DNA of 13,817 nt from Oscillatoria sp. Prado101 (GCA_025454445.1 JALOOK010000039.1:1-13817), one strand, 5' to 3'; shown: positions 6,901 through 12,855, counted from the first letter of the stretch. Program-made: numbers and translations. Notes: a model not told the origin generated them from the sequence alone.

Positions 6901-8453
6901 ATAAGGTGAAGAAATACATCGCCAACTGCTTTAGTTCGGGAATTGAGGTGGAGCCGCCGGATATTAATCGCTCTGAGGTGGGGTTCACGCCGCTGACGCC
7001 GGAGGAGCGCAAAATTATATTTGGGCTGTCCGCAGTTAAAAATCTGGGTGAGGGAGCGATAGAGTGTATTTTGAAGGCGCGGAATAAGGGAGGAGCGTTT
7101 AAGTCTCTGGCGGATTTGTGCGACCGGGTAGATTTGCGCACGGTCAATAGCCGCGCTCTGGAATCTTTGATAAAATGCGGTGCGCTGGACAAGCTCAACC
7201 CCAACCGGCAGCAATTAATCGAATACCTGAAGCTCGTGATTCCTTGGGCGCAAAACCGGGCGAAAGACAAAGAAGTTGGTCAGGGCAATTTACTTGACCT
7301 GCTGGGCGCTATGGCGGCGGCTTCAGGAGGCAGCCAGGGTTTTGAATCCACCCCAAAGGCCAAGCCGGTTGAGGATTTTCCCCAGAAGGAAAAGTTGAAG
7401 TTTGAAAAAGAACTGCTGGGCTTCTATGTGTCCGACCACCCCCTGAAATTCGCGCAGAAAGCCGCCAGCCACCTGCGTATTGAGACGGTCAGTCTCAGCC
7501 AGCTGGACGCGAAGCAGGGGAAAACCGTCAGCGCGATCGTGATGCTGACAGACGTGAAGACGATCGCGACTAAGAAAGGCGAGCGGATGGCGCGTCTGCA
7601 AATCGAAGACTTGAAAGGGAAAGCTGAAGCTGTCGTTTTTCCCAAAGCTTACGAACAGATTAGCGAATTCTTGGTGACAGACGAGCCTGTAGTCATCTCA
7701 GGCAGAGTGGAGAAGCAAGACGATCGAACCCAGCTGCTTGTGGAGGACCTGAAGCGCATCGATCTGGAAGGCGGGAAGATCGTAGAATCGAAGGCTCAGG
7801 GAGTAAAAGACTCGGACTCGCCTCCCACCGGCACCTCTGTGCGAAAAGCTGCCGAAATGCTGGGTTTTGCGCCGGTCAGTCTCAGCGAGATCGACAAGCA
7901 CAAGGGGAAAGCAGTCTTCTGCGCTGTGACGCTGACAAAAGTTAAGCAGATAGTGACCAAAAATGGCGAGGACATGGCGTTCCTGCAACTCCAGGACCCC
8001 GACAGTGAAGCGGAAGCGGTTGTTTTTCCCCGGACTTACGGGAGTGTTGCCTCCTCTCTGGTAACAGACGCCTCTCTGCTGATCTGGGGGAAAGTGGAGG
8101 AGCGCCAGGATAAAACCCAGGTGATTGTTGACAAGGCAGTGCGGATTGAACCGGCTCAGTTCGTGACGCTGGAACTGACGCCGCAGCTGGTGCTTAATAA
8201 GGAAAAAGTCAGCAACCTGCAGACGATTTTGGAAGAATACTCAGGGGAGAAAGATAAGCCAAAAGTGCCGGTGATAGCCACTGTTGCCGGTCAGCGCCCC
8301 CGTGAGGCGATTCGCTTCGGACACGAATTCTGGGTGCAAGACTGCCAAAGCGCTGTAGACCGGCTCAATGCCAATGGGTTTCCCGCCCGTATTTCTGGGA
8401 GTGCCGGTGCGCCTGCGCCGGTAGAGAAGCCGGCAGAGGAAATCGACTTTTGA
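3918..8453 (+). CDS. dnaE: DNA polymerase III alpha subunit, with intein
   Basis: The catalytic subunit of the replicative polymerase, 1511 residues as translated and about 1330 after intein removal. The N-terminal PHP domain begins FVGLHTHSDYSLLDG with metal-site histidines H7 and H9. The polymerase core has GPGRGSAAGSLVAY and the catalytic aspartates D408 and D410 (SMPDIDTDF) and D566 (LLKMDFLGLKNLT). Residues 730-910 are a mini-intein, which interrupts the conserved ADILRR-C-MGKKKPEEM finger region. A helix-hairpin-helix region follows (RTVNSRALESLIKCGALDKL), then two OB folds at 1191-1283 and 1320-1412 where one is usual. A strong ribosome site (AGAGGGG, 3907-3913) sets the start. Most cyanobacterial dnaE genes are split at FAEY/CFN, whereas here that site (Y954/C955) is uninterrupted in a single gene. 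The extra length over the exteins of the well-known split cyanobacterial DnaE is explained by the second OB fold. Confidence 0.97.
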   Translation: MSFVGLHTHSDYSLLDGASQLPQLVGRAVELGMPAIALTDHGVMYGAIELLKVCRGKGIKPIIGNEMYVVNNRIKNERGYYRPHHQVVLAKNNQGYKNLVKLTTKSHLTGIRGKGIMGRPCITKEQLAEYKEGLIVTSGCLAGELPKLILNNRREEAKQVAEWYKKLFGEDYYLEIQDHGNWEDRIVNVGLVKIGRELGIKIVATNDSHFTFCTDVEAHDALLCVQTGKLISEEKRMRYSGTEYLKSAEEMAKLFRDHLPDDVIQEAISNTLEVASKVEPYNIMGDTRIPNYPIPSDHTADTYVEEQAWEGLLERLDVKSRSEIKPVYKERLEYELKMIQKMGFSSYFLVVWDYIKYARDNGIPVGPGRGSAAGSLVAYSLRITNIDPVHHGLLFERFLNPDRKSMPDIDTDFCVKKRDRVIEYVTDKYGEDKVAQIVTFNRMTSKAVLKDVARVLDIAYGEADKMGKLIPVSRGKPEKLSVMISDESPEPEFKKAYDSEEKVRRWLDMALRIEGTNKSSGVHAAGVIISAVTLDEIVPLQRNEKGAVVTQYPMEDLESLGLLKMDFLGLKNLTMLQKTVDLINRKQRLNINPEMLPEAALKAQENFAKFKKLNQDVEKAYKVLEKGELEGIFQLESSGMRQIVRDLKPSSLEDISSILALYRPGPLDAGLIPLFINRKHGREPIKYQHELLKPILQETYGVLVYQEQIMKVAQDLAGYSLGQADILRRCLSGSTEIVDCQTGRLVTLSEIAAKPEFWLGRKVFSLDVQTQKITQQPITEIHPNGVRDVWEVTTKTNRKIKATDDHLFYTLLGWKPLKAFRVGDRIGLAKTLPIAHASDIPEAQIKLAAARHRVGNFAVDFQHTQLMAIADSEVFWDEIASIEYAGKEEVFDLTIAETHNFIAGDFIAHNCMGKKKPEEMQKQRELFLDGAAKNGIKRAIAEDLFEQMVKFAEYCFNKSHSTAYAYVTYQTAYLKGNYPVEYMAALLTSNSEDQDKVKKYIANCFSSGIEVEPPDINRSEVGFTPLTPEERKIIFGLSAVKNLGEGAIECILKARNKGGAFKSLADLCDRVDLRTVNSRALESLIKCGALDKLNPNRQQLIEYLKLVIPWAQNRAKDKEVGQGNLLDLLGAMAAASGGSQGFESTPKAKPVEDFPQKEKLKFEKELLGFYVSDHPLKFAQKAASHLRIETVSLSQLDAKQGKTVSAIVMLTDVKTIATKKGERMARLQIEDLKGKAEAVVFPKAYEQISEFLVTDEPVVISGRVEKQDDRTQLLVEDLKRIDLEGGKIVESKAQGVKDSDSPPTGTSVRKAAEMLGFAPVSLSEIDKHKGKAVFCAVTLTKVKQIVTKNGEDMAFLQLQDPDSEAEAVVFPRTYGSVASSLVTDASLLIWGKVEERQDKTQVIVDKAVRIEPAQFVTLELTPQLVLNKEKVSNLQTILEEYSGEKDKPKVPVIATVAGQRPREAIRFGHEFWVQDCQSAVDRLNANGFPARISGSAGAPAPVEKPAEEIDF
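6105..6647 (+). other. Mini-intein in DnaE (181 residues, DnaE 730-910)
   Basis: A self-splicing insertion starting at Cys1 (CLSGSTEIVDC, block A) and ending His180-Asn181 before Cys+1 of the C-extein (CMGKKKPEEM). Block B has the TxxH motif T74-D-D-H77 in KIKATDDHLFYT. Block F is VFDLTIAETHNFIAGD (161-176), with D163 and H170. All residues needed for standard class 1 splicing are present, so splicing is expected. Removal joins ADILRR to CMGKKKPEEM, the normal DnaE finger sequence except that Cys replaces the Ala seen in E. coli. There is no room for a homing endonuclease: only about 45 residues (101-145) join the two splicing halves. Sequence at 112-120 (PEAQIKLAA) may be a worn remnant of the first LAGLIDADG motif. 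Confidence 0.96.
7488..8153 (+). repeat. Tandem duplication of the DnaE OB-fold segment
   Basis: Two 93-residue blocks, 7488-7766 (DnaE 1191-1283) and 7875-8153 (1320-1412), align without a gap; a hand count gives about 45 identities. Both start VSLS, share MLTDVK/TLTKVK and AEAVVFP, and end RID/RIE. The offset is exactly 387 bases (129 codons). The DNA still matches at the start (GGTCAGTCTCAGC in both). The second copy joins to the usual C-terminal tail. The linker between the copies (about 1284-1319) is Ser/Asp/Lys-rich. Confidence 0.9.
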
Positions 8454-8459
8454 GCAGTA

Positions 8460-8530
8460 GGGTGCGTTTCCCCCGGAAACGCACCCCACCTTCTCATAAA
8501 GTAGGGTGCGTTCCTCCCAGGAACGCACCC
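8460..8530. repeat. Twin hairpins with compensatory changes
   Basis: Two 12-bp stems with CCC loops, 44 bases apart: GGGTGCGTTTCC/GGAAACGCACCC (8460-8486) and GGGTGCGTTCCT/AGGAACGCACCC (8504-8530). The lower eight or nine pairs are identical. The upper pairs differ, but the differences keep pairing on both arms. They lie between the convergent ends of dnaE and the antitoxin gene, where they could act as a bidirectional transcription barrier, although neither has a T-run. Confidence 0.85.
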
Positions 8531-8533
8531 CAC

Positions 8534-8860
8534 TCAAGCATTATTTTCCTCTTTGAGCGTTACCGCTAGCCGAAATCCCAGGGCGTCCAGCAACTCTACC
8601 AGGGTGTAAATTTCTGAGCCGCCGGTTTCGGACAGCATTTTGTCGAGTTTCTCCCACTTCTGTTTGGCTGACTGCGAAAGACTGTCCATCCGGAGGCGAG
8701 CATCGACAACCTTTTTAAGCGCGTTTCGTAGCAATTCAGGCTCGGGTTCTTTTTCTTCTAAGATAGCTTCGATAAAGCCAGCGGCGTGTTCTCGATCTTT
8801 GAGAGATTCAATCAGAAACTCTCGATAGCTATCACTGGTTGGCATTTTCACGGCTTTCAT
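8534..8860 (-). CDS. Antitoxin of a HigBA-type module
   Basis: A 108-residue protein resembling the addiction-module antidotes (HigA-like, Xre-type helix-turn-helix) that pair with Gp49/HigB-like toxins. The N-terminal part SYREFLIESLKDREHAAGFIEAILEE (11-36) matches the family's conserved start. The middle (50-80) should hold the helix-turn-helix but fits it poorly (LSQSAKQKWEKLDKMLSETGG). The C-terminal segment EIYTLVELLDALGFRLAVTLKE (83-104) is typical. The frame is open to 8938, but the ATG at 8860 has a good ribosome site (GGAGAG just upstream) and gives the family length. It overlaps the toxin's 3' end by 29 bases in another frame, so the two are translated from one mRNA. Expected role: neutralise the toxin and repress the operon. 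A near-copy of its 3' end lies at 9207-9281. Confidence 0.82.
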   Translation of the reverse strand: MKAVKMPTSDSYREFLIESLKDREHAAGFIEAILEEKEPEPELLRNALKKVVDARLRMDSLSQSAKQKWEKLDKMLSETGGSEIYTLVELLDALGFRLAVTLKEENNA

Positions 8861-9176
8861 AGTCTCTCCAGTATTCCTTAGCTTTGCTAATGTCTTGTTC
8901 TTGAGTGCTTTTATCCCCGCCACACAGGAGAAGCACAATCACTGTTCCCACTTGTCCAAAGTAGACCCTGTAACCAGGGCCACAATCAATTCTAAGTTCA
9001 AAGACTCCTTGTCCAACTGAACGATAGTCTCCCACATTTCCTAGCTCAACTCGCTCAAGCCTTGCCTCAATCTTAACTCGGGCTTTGGCATCTCGGAGGG
9101 AATAGTACCACTCTAAGAAAGGAATTCTGCCATCTGGCTTAATGTAACGTCGAATCTCCCTGGGTTGTGCTTCCAC
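8832..9176 (-). CDS. HigB/Gp49-like toxin (RelE superfamily)
   Basis: A 114-residue protein of the phage Gp49-like addiction-module killer family, expected to inhibit translation by cutting mRNA at the ribosome. Characteristic segments are EIRRYIKPDGRIPFLEWYYSLRD (7-29), KIEARLERVELGNVGDYRSVGQGVFELRID (35-64), GPGYRVYFGQ (66-75), VLLLCGGDKSTQ (81-92) and DISKAKEYWRDY (95-106). All family hallmarks are present and nothing is truncated, so it is likely active. The start is a GTG at 9174-9176; it matches the usual N-terminus, and no in-frame ATG is nearby. It precedes the antitoxin and overlaps it by 29 bases (toxin-first order, as in higBA). A TATAAT box sits only about seven bases before the GTG, so the mRNA may be leaderless. 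Confidence 0.88.
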   Translation of the reverse strand: MEAQPREIRRYIKPDGRIPFLEWYYSLRDAKARVKIEARLERVELGNVGDYRSVGQGVFELRIDCGPGYRVYFGQVGTVIVLLLCGGDKSTQEQDISKAKEYWRDYESRENANQ

Positions 9177-9182
9177 GATCTT

Positions 9183-9188
9183 ATTATA
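9183..9188 (-). promoter_or_regulatory. Putative -10 box of the TA operon
   Basis: TATAAT on the minus strand (ATTATA on the plus). The expected start of transcription, six to eight bases downstream, falls on or next to the GTG at 9176. No clear -35 lies 16-18 bases further upstream, and the region before it is the antitoxin relic. No Shine-Dalgarno sequence fits between the box and the GTG. Confidence 0.4.
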
Positions 9189-9206
9189 AGCGTGTCAGGG
9201 CTTATT

Positions 9207-9281
9207 CTACTTGACTGTGACCGCGACGTGCAATCCCAGCGCCTCCAGCAAGTCTGCCAGGGTGTAAGTTTCTGAGCCAAA
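9207..9281 (-). pseudogene. Antitoxin 3'-end relic
   Basis: The plus-strand block 9213-9278 aligns over 66 bases without a gap with 8555-8620, the 3' part of the intact antitoxin. In the antitoxin frame it reads GSETYTLADLLEALGLHVAVTVK and ends in TAG at 9207-9209, against GSEIYTLVELLDALGFRLAVTLKEENNA in the intact gene. Upstream of GSE the similarity stops and the frame runs into unrelated sequence. This is the last quarter of a second antitoxin, with no toxin or N-terminus left, and it lies immediately upstream of the intact operon. Confidence 0.8.
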
Positions 9282-9296
9282 GATGTTTGTAAACTC

Positions 9297-9321
9297 GCCC
9301 TTACCCAGTGGAAGTAAGGGC
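9297..9321. other. Inverted repeat near the end of the first kinase gene
   Basis: GCCCTTAC (9297-9304) and GTAAGGGC (9314-9321) form an 8-bp stem with a nine-base loop, about 80 bases past the stop of the kinase-WD40 gene (minus strand). No T-run follows on either strand, so a terminator role is only possible. Confidence 0.4.
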
Positions 9322-9403
9322 ATCGGTGGGGCTGAAGCCCAACTGCGAACTTTTGGGCCAGGGATCTCGGTTACTTGTGTGTATACCCGTCTCTCAGCGG
9401 TTT

Positions 9404-11293
9404 TTACTCCCCTTGCCAAATCTTAACCGTCTTGTCCCAACTCCCACTCACCAAACGGGTGCCATCGGGACTGAATGCCAGCGAAGTAACCGGCCCAGAA
9501 TGCCACCTCAAACTGTACAGCAATTGCCCATTTTGCAACTCCCACAGCTTGATAATACTGTCCCGACTCCCACTAGCAAATGTCTCCCCATCCGGACTGA
9601 TCGCCACCGCCTGCACCCATGACGGATGCGAGAGCGTGTACAGCACTTTCCTGGCACCCACATCCCAAATTTTTACGGTTTTGTCCTCACTGCCACTTGC
9701 GAGTCTCTTGCCATCGGGACTGAACGCCAAAGAGCGAACTGAGGCGGAATGACTCGCGAAGGTGTCAGTCAGAAGACCATCTCTTAAATCCCACAGTTTG
9801 ATGCTGTGATCGTCATACCCACCCCCACTGGCGAGGGTGTTTCCATCCGGACTGATGGCGAGGGCTTCCACATAGCCGGTGTGCCCGATTAGGGTTCCAA
9901 TTGGGCTGCCGGTTGCCAATTCCCACAGCTTTATGCTATTATCAAAACAGCCACTGGCGAGAAATTTACCGTCCGGGCTGATGGCCAGAGAAATCACATA
10001 TCCCGAATGGCCGGTGAGCGTTTTTCTCAGATTGCCACTGCCAATTTCCCACAGCTTAACTGTGCTGTCTAAACTGCCGCTGGCCAGGGTTTTGCCATCG
10101 GGACTGATGGCGAGGCAACTCACCCAGCCGGTGTGCGCTGTCAGCGTTCCCAGCAGGTTGCCGGTTTCCAAATGCCACAATTTGATGGTCTTGTCGTAAC
10201 TGCAACTGGCGAGGGTTTTGCTATCTGGACTGATGGCGACGCCTATGACATAATTTGTGTGGCCGGTGAGGGTGTGAGCGCACCGCCAAGTCAGGGGCGG
10301 CGCGGACTGAATCTTGGTGCTTGCCGGCTGAAATTTGGTGAGTTTAGGTTGCGGATTGCCGGTTTGCGTTCCGGAAATTGTGGCTCCAGAAATTGCCGGC
10401 CCCCAGTAAATGTCTGCGATCGCTTCCTCCGCTGACTGGTAGCGATCGCTCACCCAGTCTTGCAGCAGTTTGTCTATCACTTTCCCCAAGCGTTCGCTAA
10501 CCGTTCTCCCCTGTTCTATCAGCTTATTTCGCCACAGCCACCGCCCTTTCATCGGATCGTGAAGTTCGTCGGGTGCGGTATCCGTCAGCAGGTGAATGCA
10601 CGTCACGCCCAAACTGTAAAGGTCACTTGCGGGATAGGCTTTTCCGCCTCGCAGCTGCTCAATCGGCGCGTAACCTTCCGTGCCCAATTTGGTGCCGGTT
10701 TTAATCAAAACGCTGCCGGTTAATTGCTTGGCAACACCAAAATCAATCAGCACTAATTTGCCGTCAGTCTGGCGGCGCAGGATATTCTCTGGCTTAATAT
10801 CCCGGTGAATCACCTGTTTGGAGTGGATGTACTTGATCACCGGCAGCAAATCCAGCAACAATTCTTCTACCTTCTCCCCACTAAACGCCCCTCCCTCTTC
10901 CAACTCCTGCAACAAATTCTGCCCATCAATAAACTCTTGCACCAAATACAGCCGCCCCTCTTCTTCAAAATCGGCAAACAGGGTGGGTATCTGCGGGTGA
11001 TCTCCCAGCTGCAGCAGCTGTTTCGCCTCCTGGGCGAACATTTCCGTTGCTTTTTCCAGCAGCCCGCGATTTTGCTGCACTTGCGACAGCGGCAAAAATT
11101 GCTTAATCACGCAGTCAGCGTCCAGCCGGTCGGCATCAGAGGCGATGAAGGTTCTGCCGAATCCCCCCTCGCCCAGCAGCTTTATCGCACAGTAGCGATC
11201 TTTCAGTTGCAGCTTTGAGCCACAACTCTGGCAGAACACTTTCTCGTCAGGATTCAGCGGATTCTGGCAATAAGGATTCAGGCAATATATCAT
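9404..11293 (-). CDS. Zinc ribbon-Ser/Thr kinase-WD40 protein
   Basis: A 629-residue Hanks-type kinase, presumably a cytoplasmic signalling protein; no transmembrane segment is seen. An N-terminal zinc ribbon has cysteines 4, 9, 21 and 24 (CLNPYC...CQSC). The kinase domain (about 34-290) has the glycine loop GEGGFGRTF (41-49), K64 in VIKQF, E89 as the likely C-helix glutamate, HRDIKPEN (H163, R164, D165, N170), DFG at 184-186 and GTEGYAPIEQ in the activation segment. All catalytic residues are present. A Pro/Thr/Ser linker (about 297-335) leads to seven WD40 repeats (about 338-628), enough for one closed propeller, likely a docking platform for substrates. Repeats end in IKLW/VKIW motifs and several are exactly 42 residues. 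The ATG at 11293 puts the zinc ribbon at the N-terminus, and the paralogue at 12701 starts the same way; no clear ribosome site is seen. In Synechocystis, the kinase SpkB has an N-terminal Cys motif linked to redox control, so a redox role is conceivable. Confidence 0.93.
   Translation of the reverse strand: MIYCLNPYCQNPLNPDEKVFCQSCGSKLQLKDRYCAIKLLGEGGFGRTFIASDADRLDADCVIKQFLPLSQVQQNRGLLEKATEMFAQEAKQLLQLGDHPQIPTLFADFEEEGRLYLVQEFIDGQNLLQELEEGGAFSGEKVEELLLDLLPVIKYIHSKQVIHRDIKPENILRRQTDGKLVLIDFGVAKQLTGSVLIKTGTKLGTEGYAPIEQLRGGKAYPASDLYSLGVTCIHLLTDTAPDELHDPMKGRWLWRNKLIEQGRTVSERLGKVIDKLLQDWVSDRYQSAEEAIADIYWGPAISGATISGTQTGNPQPKLTKFQPASTKIQSAPPLTWRCAHTLTGHTNYVIGVAISPDSKTLASCSYDKTIKLWHLETGNLLGTLTAHTGWVSCLAISPDGKTLASGSLDSTVKLWEIGSGNLRKTLTGHSGYVISLAISPDGKFLASGCFDNSIKLWELATGSPIGTLIGHTGYVEALAISPDGNTLASGGGYDDHSIKLWDLRDGLLTDTFASHSASVRSLAFSPDGKRLASGSEDKTVKIWDVGARKVLYTLSHPSWVQAVAISPDGETFASGSRDSIIKLWELQNGQLLYSLRWHSGPVTSLAFSPDGTRLVSGSWDKTVKIWQGE
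9843..10238. repeat. 126-base DNA periodicity in WD40 repeats
   Basis: The element CCATCSGGACTGATGGCG and close variants start at 9843, 9969, 10095 and 10221, exactly 126 bases (42 codons) apart. It encodes the AISPDG turn on the minus strand. DNA-level similarity this regular points to recent internal amplification or conversion among blades. Confidence 0.8.
10416..10449. repeat. Two HIP1 octamers (GCGATCGC)
   Basis: The cyanobacterial highly iterated palindrome occurs at 10416-10423 and 10442-10449, within the kinase gene where DRYQSAEEAIAD is encoded. HIP1 abundance is a cyanobacterial hallmark; in this window these two are the only perfect copies I found, with one-off variants elsewhere (for example near 7560). 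Confidence 0.85.
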
Positions 11294-11324
11294 ATCTAGG
11301 TGGGAAATATAGTCTGATTTTATA

Positions 11325-11470
11325 TTTTAAATTTTGGATGCCCGGATTTGGGATTGAAAACTGGGCTCTCTCCCCTCGTTCCCCGGGAAGTTGAGATAGA
11401 TAGTATTTTTTCCGCACGACGCAACCCCCTTGATGTCTGGATTTTCAATTCCATTATCCAAAATCTAAAA
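11325..11470. repeat. AT-rich inverted repeat between kinase genes
   Basis: TTTTAAATTTTGGAT (11325-11339) and ATCCAAAATCTAAAA (11456-11470) are inverted copies with one mismatch. Inside them GATTGAAAA and TTTTCAAT are also inverted, so the similarity extends inward imperfectly. The right arm continues as a TCTAAAA tandem. The layout (146 bases with terminal inverted repeats and no gene) resembles either a MITE-like element or two opposite copies of a dispersed cyanobacterial repeat. No target-site duplication was recognised. Confidence 0.55.
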
Positions 11471-11483
11471 TCTAAAATTGATA

Positions 11484-12701
11484 TTAGCTTTCGCCGAGAT
11501 ACTCTGATTTGAGCGACTCCAATTCCGCATCTATGTCAGAACCGGCAAATTTACTTTTCCCCTGCGGCGATTGAGCGCCACCGGCGGGCGGCTTTACCGG
11601 CGGCGCTGGCGGGGGTGCCGGTTGTGCCTGACTGACCTGAGTTTTCACAGACGCCAGTTCCGCCGCAATCATATCAATATTGTGCGCGGGCGCTTGACTT
11701 TTTGTGTGAGATGTGCTAATGGGGGGAGGCAGCTGAGTTGCAGGCGGCGGGGGTGGGGGTGCCGGGGTTGCCGGGGTGACTTTGGGGACTGCCGGTGGGT
11801 GCCGGATGCCGATTTTTGCGGGATTGAGTTCCAGCAGCACTTCCGCCGCTGACTGATATCTGTCTCTCACCGAGTATTGCAGCATTTTGTCCAAAATTTC
11901 CCCCAAGCGAGGGCTGACGGCTTTACCGCTTTTGGCCAGCTTTTCTCGCCAGATCCACTCGCCTTCCAGCGGGTCAAACAAATCGTCAGGTCCAGTCGCC
12001 GTCTGCAGCACCAGGCAAGTCACCGCCAAACTGTAAAGGTCGCTTGCGGGATATGCCGCACCGCCGCGCATTTGCTCCATTGGCGCGTAACCTTGGGTGC
12101 CGGCACGAGTGCCGGTGGAGGCGAGTGCCGTACCGGCAGCTTGGGAGGCGACGCCGAAATCCACCAGCACCAGCTGGTCATTTTTCCGCCGGCGCAGTAT
12201 ATTCTCTGGCTTGATGTCGCGGTGAATCACCTTGTGCTCGTGGATAAATTGCAGCACCGGCAGCAGGTCTTCGAGCAGCTGGCGAATCTGTAGCTCGCTG
12301 AAAGCCCCTCTGTCGCGCAACTCCTGCAGCAAATTCGGCCCATCGATAAACTCCTGCACCAGATACAGTCGCTTGTCTTGCTCAAAATAGGCCAGCAGGT
12401 CTGGAATTTGCGGGTGTTCGCCCAGTTCGTACAGCCGCACCGCCTCGCGGTTGAAGAGTTCCGTAGCTTTCTGCAATGCGGTAGTGCCTTGAAATTGGGG
12501 AAAAAATTGCTTGATAACGCAGGCAGAGTTGAGCCGGTCTTCATCCACCGCCAAGAAAGTGCGGCCAAATCCCCCTTCCCCGATCTGGCGGATAGCGCGG
12601 TAGCGATCCTTGAGCGGCATCCGGCAGCCGCAAGCTTGGCAAAACCTTGCATCCTCAGGATTCTGGGGGTTTGGGCAGCTGGGATTGAGGCAATAAGTCA
12701 T
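11484..12701 (-). CDS. Zinc ribbon-Ser/Thr kinase, proline-rich tail
   Basis: A 405-residue paralogue of the kinase-WD40 protein next to it, without WD40 repeats. Zinc ribbon cysteines are 4, 9, 21 and 24 (CLNPSC...CQAC). The kinase domain (about 34-290) is intact: GEGGFGRTF 41-49, K64 in VIKQF, HRDIKPEN with H160, R161, D162 and N167, DFG 181-183, and GTQGYAPMEQ. Residues 302-375 are rich in Pro and Ala. Two similar short segments, NIDMIAAELASVKTQ (about 341-355) and DIDAELESLKSEY (about 389-401), lie before and after the second proline tract and may be short helices. The frame is open to a GTG at 12722, but the ATG at 12701 (MTYCLNP) matches the paralogue's start (MIYCLNP). The gene is 190 bases upstream of the next kinase and on the same strand. 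Substrates are unknown. Confidence 0.92.
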   Translation of the reverse strand: MTYCLNPSCPNPQNPEDARFCQACGCRMPLKDRYRAIRQIGEGGFGRTFLAVDEDRLNSACVIKQFFPQFQGTTALQKATELFNREAVRLYELGEHPQIPDLLAYFEQDKRLYLVQEFIDGPNLLQELRDRGAFSELQIRQLLEDLLPVLQFIHEHKVIHRDIKPENILRRRKNDQLVLVDFGVASQAAGTALASTGTRAGTQGYAPMEQMRGGAAYPASDLYSLAVTCLVLQTATGPDDLFDPLEGEWIWREKLAKSGKAVSPRLGEILDKMLQYSVRDRYQSAAEVLLELNPAKIGIRHPPAVPKVTPATPAPPPPPPATQLPPPISTSHTKSQAPAHNIDMIAAELASVKTQVSQAQPAPPPAPPVKPPAGGAQSPQGKSKFAGSDIDAELESLKSEYLGES

Positions 12702-12805
12702 ACCGGCAACAGGGAGCGACACTTGTATCTATTGTGCCTTCTAGGACGGCGATCTTGCCTTTGTGTCTTGGGCATGGGGCTTCTGGCATGGGGTCGAAGC
12801 GCATC

Positions 12806-12832
12806 TGCGAGCGTGCGAGCGTGCGAGCGTGC
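12806..12832. repeat. 8-base tandem repeat (TGCGAGCG), 3.4 copies
   Basis: TGCGAGCG is repeated three times from 12806 to 12829, and a partial fourth copy (TGC) follows. It lies in the 154-base gap between the WD40 gene stop (12856) and the next kinase start (12701). Two GGCATGGGG copies lie just before it. This is a simple-sequence tract that can vary in copy number; any regulatory effect on the kinase at 12701 is speculation. Confidence 0.85.
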
Positions 12833-12855
12833 CCTCGCCGGCTGCCCCCTAACCG

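Noticed and set aside
6399..7214. 271-codon minus-strand open frame inside dnaE
   Set aside because: It lies entirely opposite the conserved dnaE and intein coding sequence and shows no family features; it is a shadow frame.
8241..8537. Minus-strand frames over the twin hairpins and the end of dnaE
   Set aside because: They are translations of the palindromic repeats and of antisense dnaE, with no start context.
9843..10238. Non-coding tandem array
   Set aside because: The 126-base period is fully explained by 42-codon WD40 blades on the minus strand.
12806..12832. CRISPR array or origin iterons
   Set aside because: The unit is only 8 bases with no spacers, three copies, and no neighbouring cas or replication-initiator gene.
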